From positions 17,019-32,608 of the forward strand of contig CAJUFW010000015.1 in NCBI GenBank assembly GCA_910585655.1: a stretch of DNA of 15,590 nt, given 5' to 3'. Of this stretch, positions 14,697 to 15,590 are shown one piece after another. Numbering within the stretch: position 1 is the first letter of the stretch; each line of letters starts with the position of its first letter. The notes under the pieces are model-generated. The model did not search any database. It was given only the letters and a program-made list of their open reading frames with translations, and was not told the DNA's origin. The position numbers and the translations under genes were made by a program. This stretch comes from an uncultured Lachnospiraceae bacterium (GTDB lineage: Bacteria > Bacillota_A > Clostridia > Lachnospirales > Lachnospiraceae).

Positions 14697-15389
14697 ATGA
14701 TTTATTCACATGAAGTAGAAACAATGTGTCCAGTGGCACAGGGCGTTGCTCACGGCGCCGCTCCAATCCCAGAAGAAGCAAAATGGGTAAAGGCTAAGGA
14801 AGTAAAAGATATTTCCGGTTTAACACACGGCATCGGCTGGTGTGCGCCGCAGCAGGGAGCCTGCAAGCTGACGCTGAATGTGAAAGAAGGTATCATCCAG
14901 GAAGCTCTGGTAGAGACGATTGGCTGCTCCGGTATGACTCATTCCGCAGCAATGGCAGCAGAGATTTTGCCTGGAAGGACACTCTTAGAGGCACTCAATA
15001 CCGACTTGGTGTGCGACGCGATTAATACCGCTATGAGAGAGCTGTTTTTGCAGATTGTATACGGAAGAACCCAGAGCGCGTTTTCCGAAGAAGGACTGCC
15101 GATCGGCGCAGGCTTAGAGGATTTGGGCAAGGGATTAAGAAGCCAGGTAGGAACCATGTACGGAACCTTAAAGAAGGGACCTCGTTACCTGGAAATGGCA
15201 GAGGGCTATGTAACAGGGATTGCTCTGGATGCAGAGGATCAGATCATTGGTTATCAGTTCGTCAGCCTTGGCAAAATGACCGACTTTATCAAAAAGGGCG
15301 ACGATCCGAACACCGCTTATGAAAAGGCGAAGGGACAGTATGGTCGTGTGGCAGACGCTGTAAAGATCATCGATCCAAGAAAAGAGTAA
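14697..15389 (+). CDS. NifU-N-like iron-sulfur cluster assembly scaffold protein
   Basis: 230 residues, longer than IscU/NifU-N (about 130). The central part (about 48-125) resembles the NifU N-terminal fold: GWCAP (Cys 49), GACKLTLNV (Cys 56), the scaffold-type TIGCSGMTHSAAMAAEILPGR (Cys 77 at 71-94) and DLVCDAINTAMREL (Cys 106). Cys 11 lies in a separate N-terminal tail. Three conserved Cys as in IscU could bind a labile cluster, but which ones is inference. The C-terminal 80 residues (from about 150) are not part of the IscU fold. The start ATG at 14697 has AAGGAG 7 nt upstream; an in-frame ATG at 14673 precedes that site and is rejected. A GGGtGRT-family gene follows 45 bp later, a pairing seen in Clostridia. 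No cysteine desulfurase is in the window, so its role beyond scaffold-like is open. Confidence 0.82.
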   Translation: MIYSHEVETMCPVAQGVAHGAAPIPEEAKWVKAKEVKDISGLTHGIGWCAPQQGACKLTLNVKEGIIQEALVETIGCSGMTHSAAMAAEILPGRTLLEALNTDLVCDAINTAMRELFLQIVYGRTQSAFSEEGLPIGAGLEDLGKGLRSQVGTMYGTLKKGPRYLEMAEGYVTGIALDAEDQIIGYQFVSLGKMTDFIKKGDDPNTAYEKAKGQYGRVADAVKIIDPRKE

Positions 15390-15434
15390 TCAAAAGTAGA
15401 ATATTACTACATAAATTAGGAGGGTTTGAATACC

Positions 15435-15573
15435 ATGGCTTTATTTGAATCATTTGAGAGAAGAATAGATAAGATCAATGAAGTATTAGGCAGCTACGGC
15501 ATTGGATCTCTGGAGGAAGCCGAGAAGATCACCAAGGATGCCGGTCTGAACGTATACGATATGATTAAGGGAA
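15435..15573 (+). CDS. GGGtGRT family protein, 3'-truncated at the window end
   Basis: Start of an uncharacterised clostridial protein family named for its GGGtGRT motif, which would lie further downstream. About 46 residues are visible: MALFESFERRIDKINEVLGS, then YGIGSLEEAEKITKDAGLNV and YDMIKG, matching my memory of the family N-terminus. AGGAGG lies 11 nt before the ATG (15418-15423). It is paired with the iron-sulfur scaffold gene 45 bp upstream. The frame stays open to 15590, but bases from 15574 on match the Illumina adapter, so residues after the last Gly (KIGRAS) are almost certainly artificial. Confidence 0.8.
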
Positions 15574-15590
15574 AGATCGGAAGAGCGTCG
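15574..15590. other. Illumina TruSeq adapter sequence (assembly artefact)
   Basis: AGATCGGAAGAGCGTCG, the last 17 bases of the window, is identical to the start of the common Illumina TruSeq adapter read-through sequence. It sits exactly at the right edge and breaks the expected family sequence of the last gene. It is not genomic. Confidence 0.92.

Noticed and set aside
1..15590. CRISPR arrays, insertion sequences, tRNA genes, prophage or plasmid genes
   Set aside because: No regularly spaced repeats, transposase, integrase, cloverleaf or replication gene was seen on either strand.

Overview
The window looks like a piece of a Lachnospiraceae-type (Clostridia, Firmicutes) chromosome of moderate GC. 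This rests on the type III glutamine synthetase, the GGGtGRT/NifU-like pair, strong AGGAGG ribosome binding sites, TTTACA/TTGAAA...TAAAAT/TATACT promoters and a type A RNase P RNA. Nothing points to a phage, plasmid, transposon or CRISPR locus; it is mostly housekeeping DNA. The last 17 bases match the start of the Illumina TruSeq adapter, so this is very probably the untrimmed right end of an assembled contig.

Left part, plus strand: the 3' portion of an S41 carboxyl-terminal processing protease (left edge to 1060); pnp (1255-3351) with its own promoter and a leader containing a 16-nt-arm hairpin; then glnN (GSIII), pyk and a LacI-family regulator spaced 12 and 49 bp apart and probably one operon (3481-8062). 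A separate promoter drives a small exported FMN-binding-domain protein (8148-8690). The theme is central nitrogen and carbon metabolism plus RNA turnover.

Middle, minus strand: a large two-way terminator (8725-8797) separates the FMN-binding gene from the RNase P RNA gene rnpB (8812-9205, minus strand), which has its own promoter. Continuing on the minus strand are a LacX-type aldose 1-epimerase (9265-10143), a multi-pass membrane protein with a C-terminal DUF4129 domain (10215-11567) and a DUF58 protein (11612-12745). DUF58 and DUF4129 normally travel with a MoxR AAA+ ATPase and often a transglutaminase; neither is next to them here.

Right part, plus strand: divergent promoters in 12819-12905 serve DUF58 (left) and tgt (right). 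tRNA-guanine transglycosylase (13010-14146) has a leader with two hairpins and is followed by yajC (14237-14560). Instead of the usual secD/secF, the next genes are a NifU-N-like iron-sulfur scaffold protein (14697-15389) and the start of a GGGtGRT-family protein (15435 to about 15573, then adapter).

I see no clearly new system. The best leads are the poorly understood scaffold/GGGtGRT pair and its hairpin leader, the MoxR-less DUF58/DUF4129 pair, the pnp leader hairpin, and the adapter artefact, which distorts the last predicted protein.
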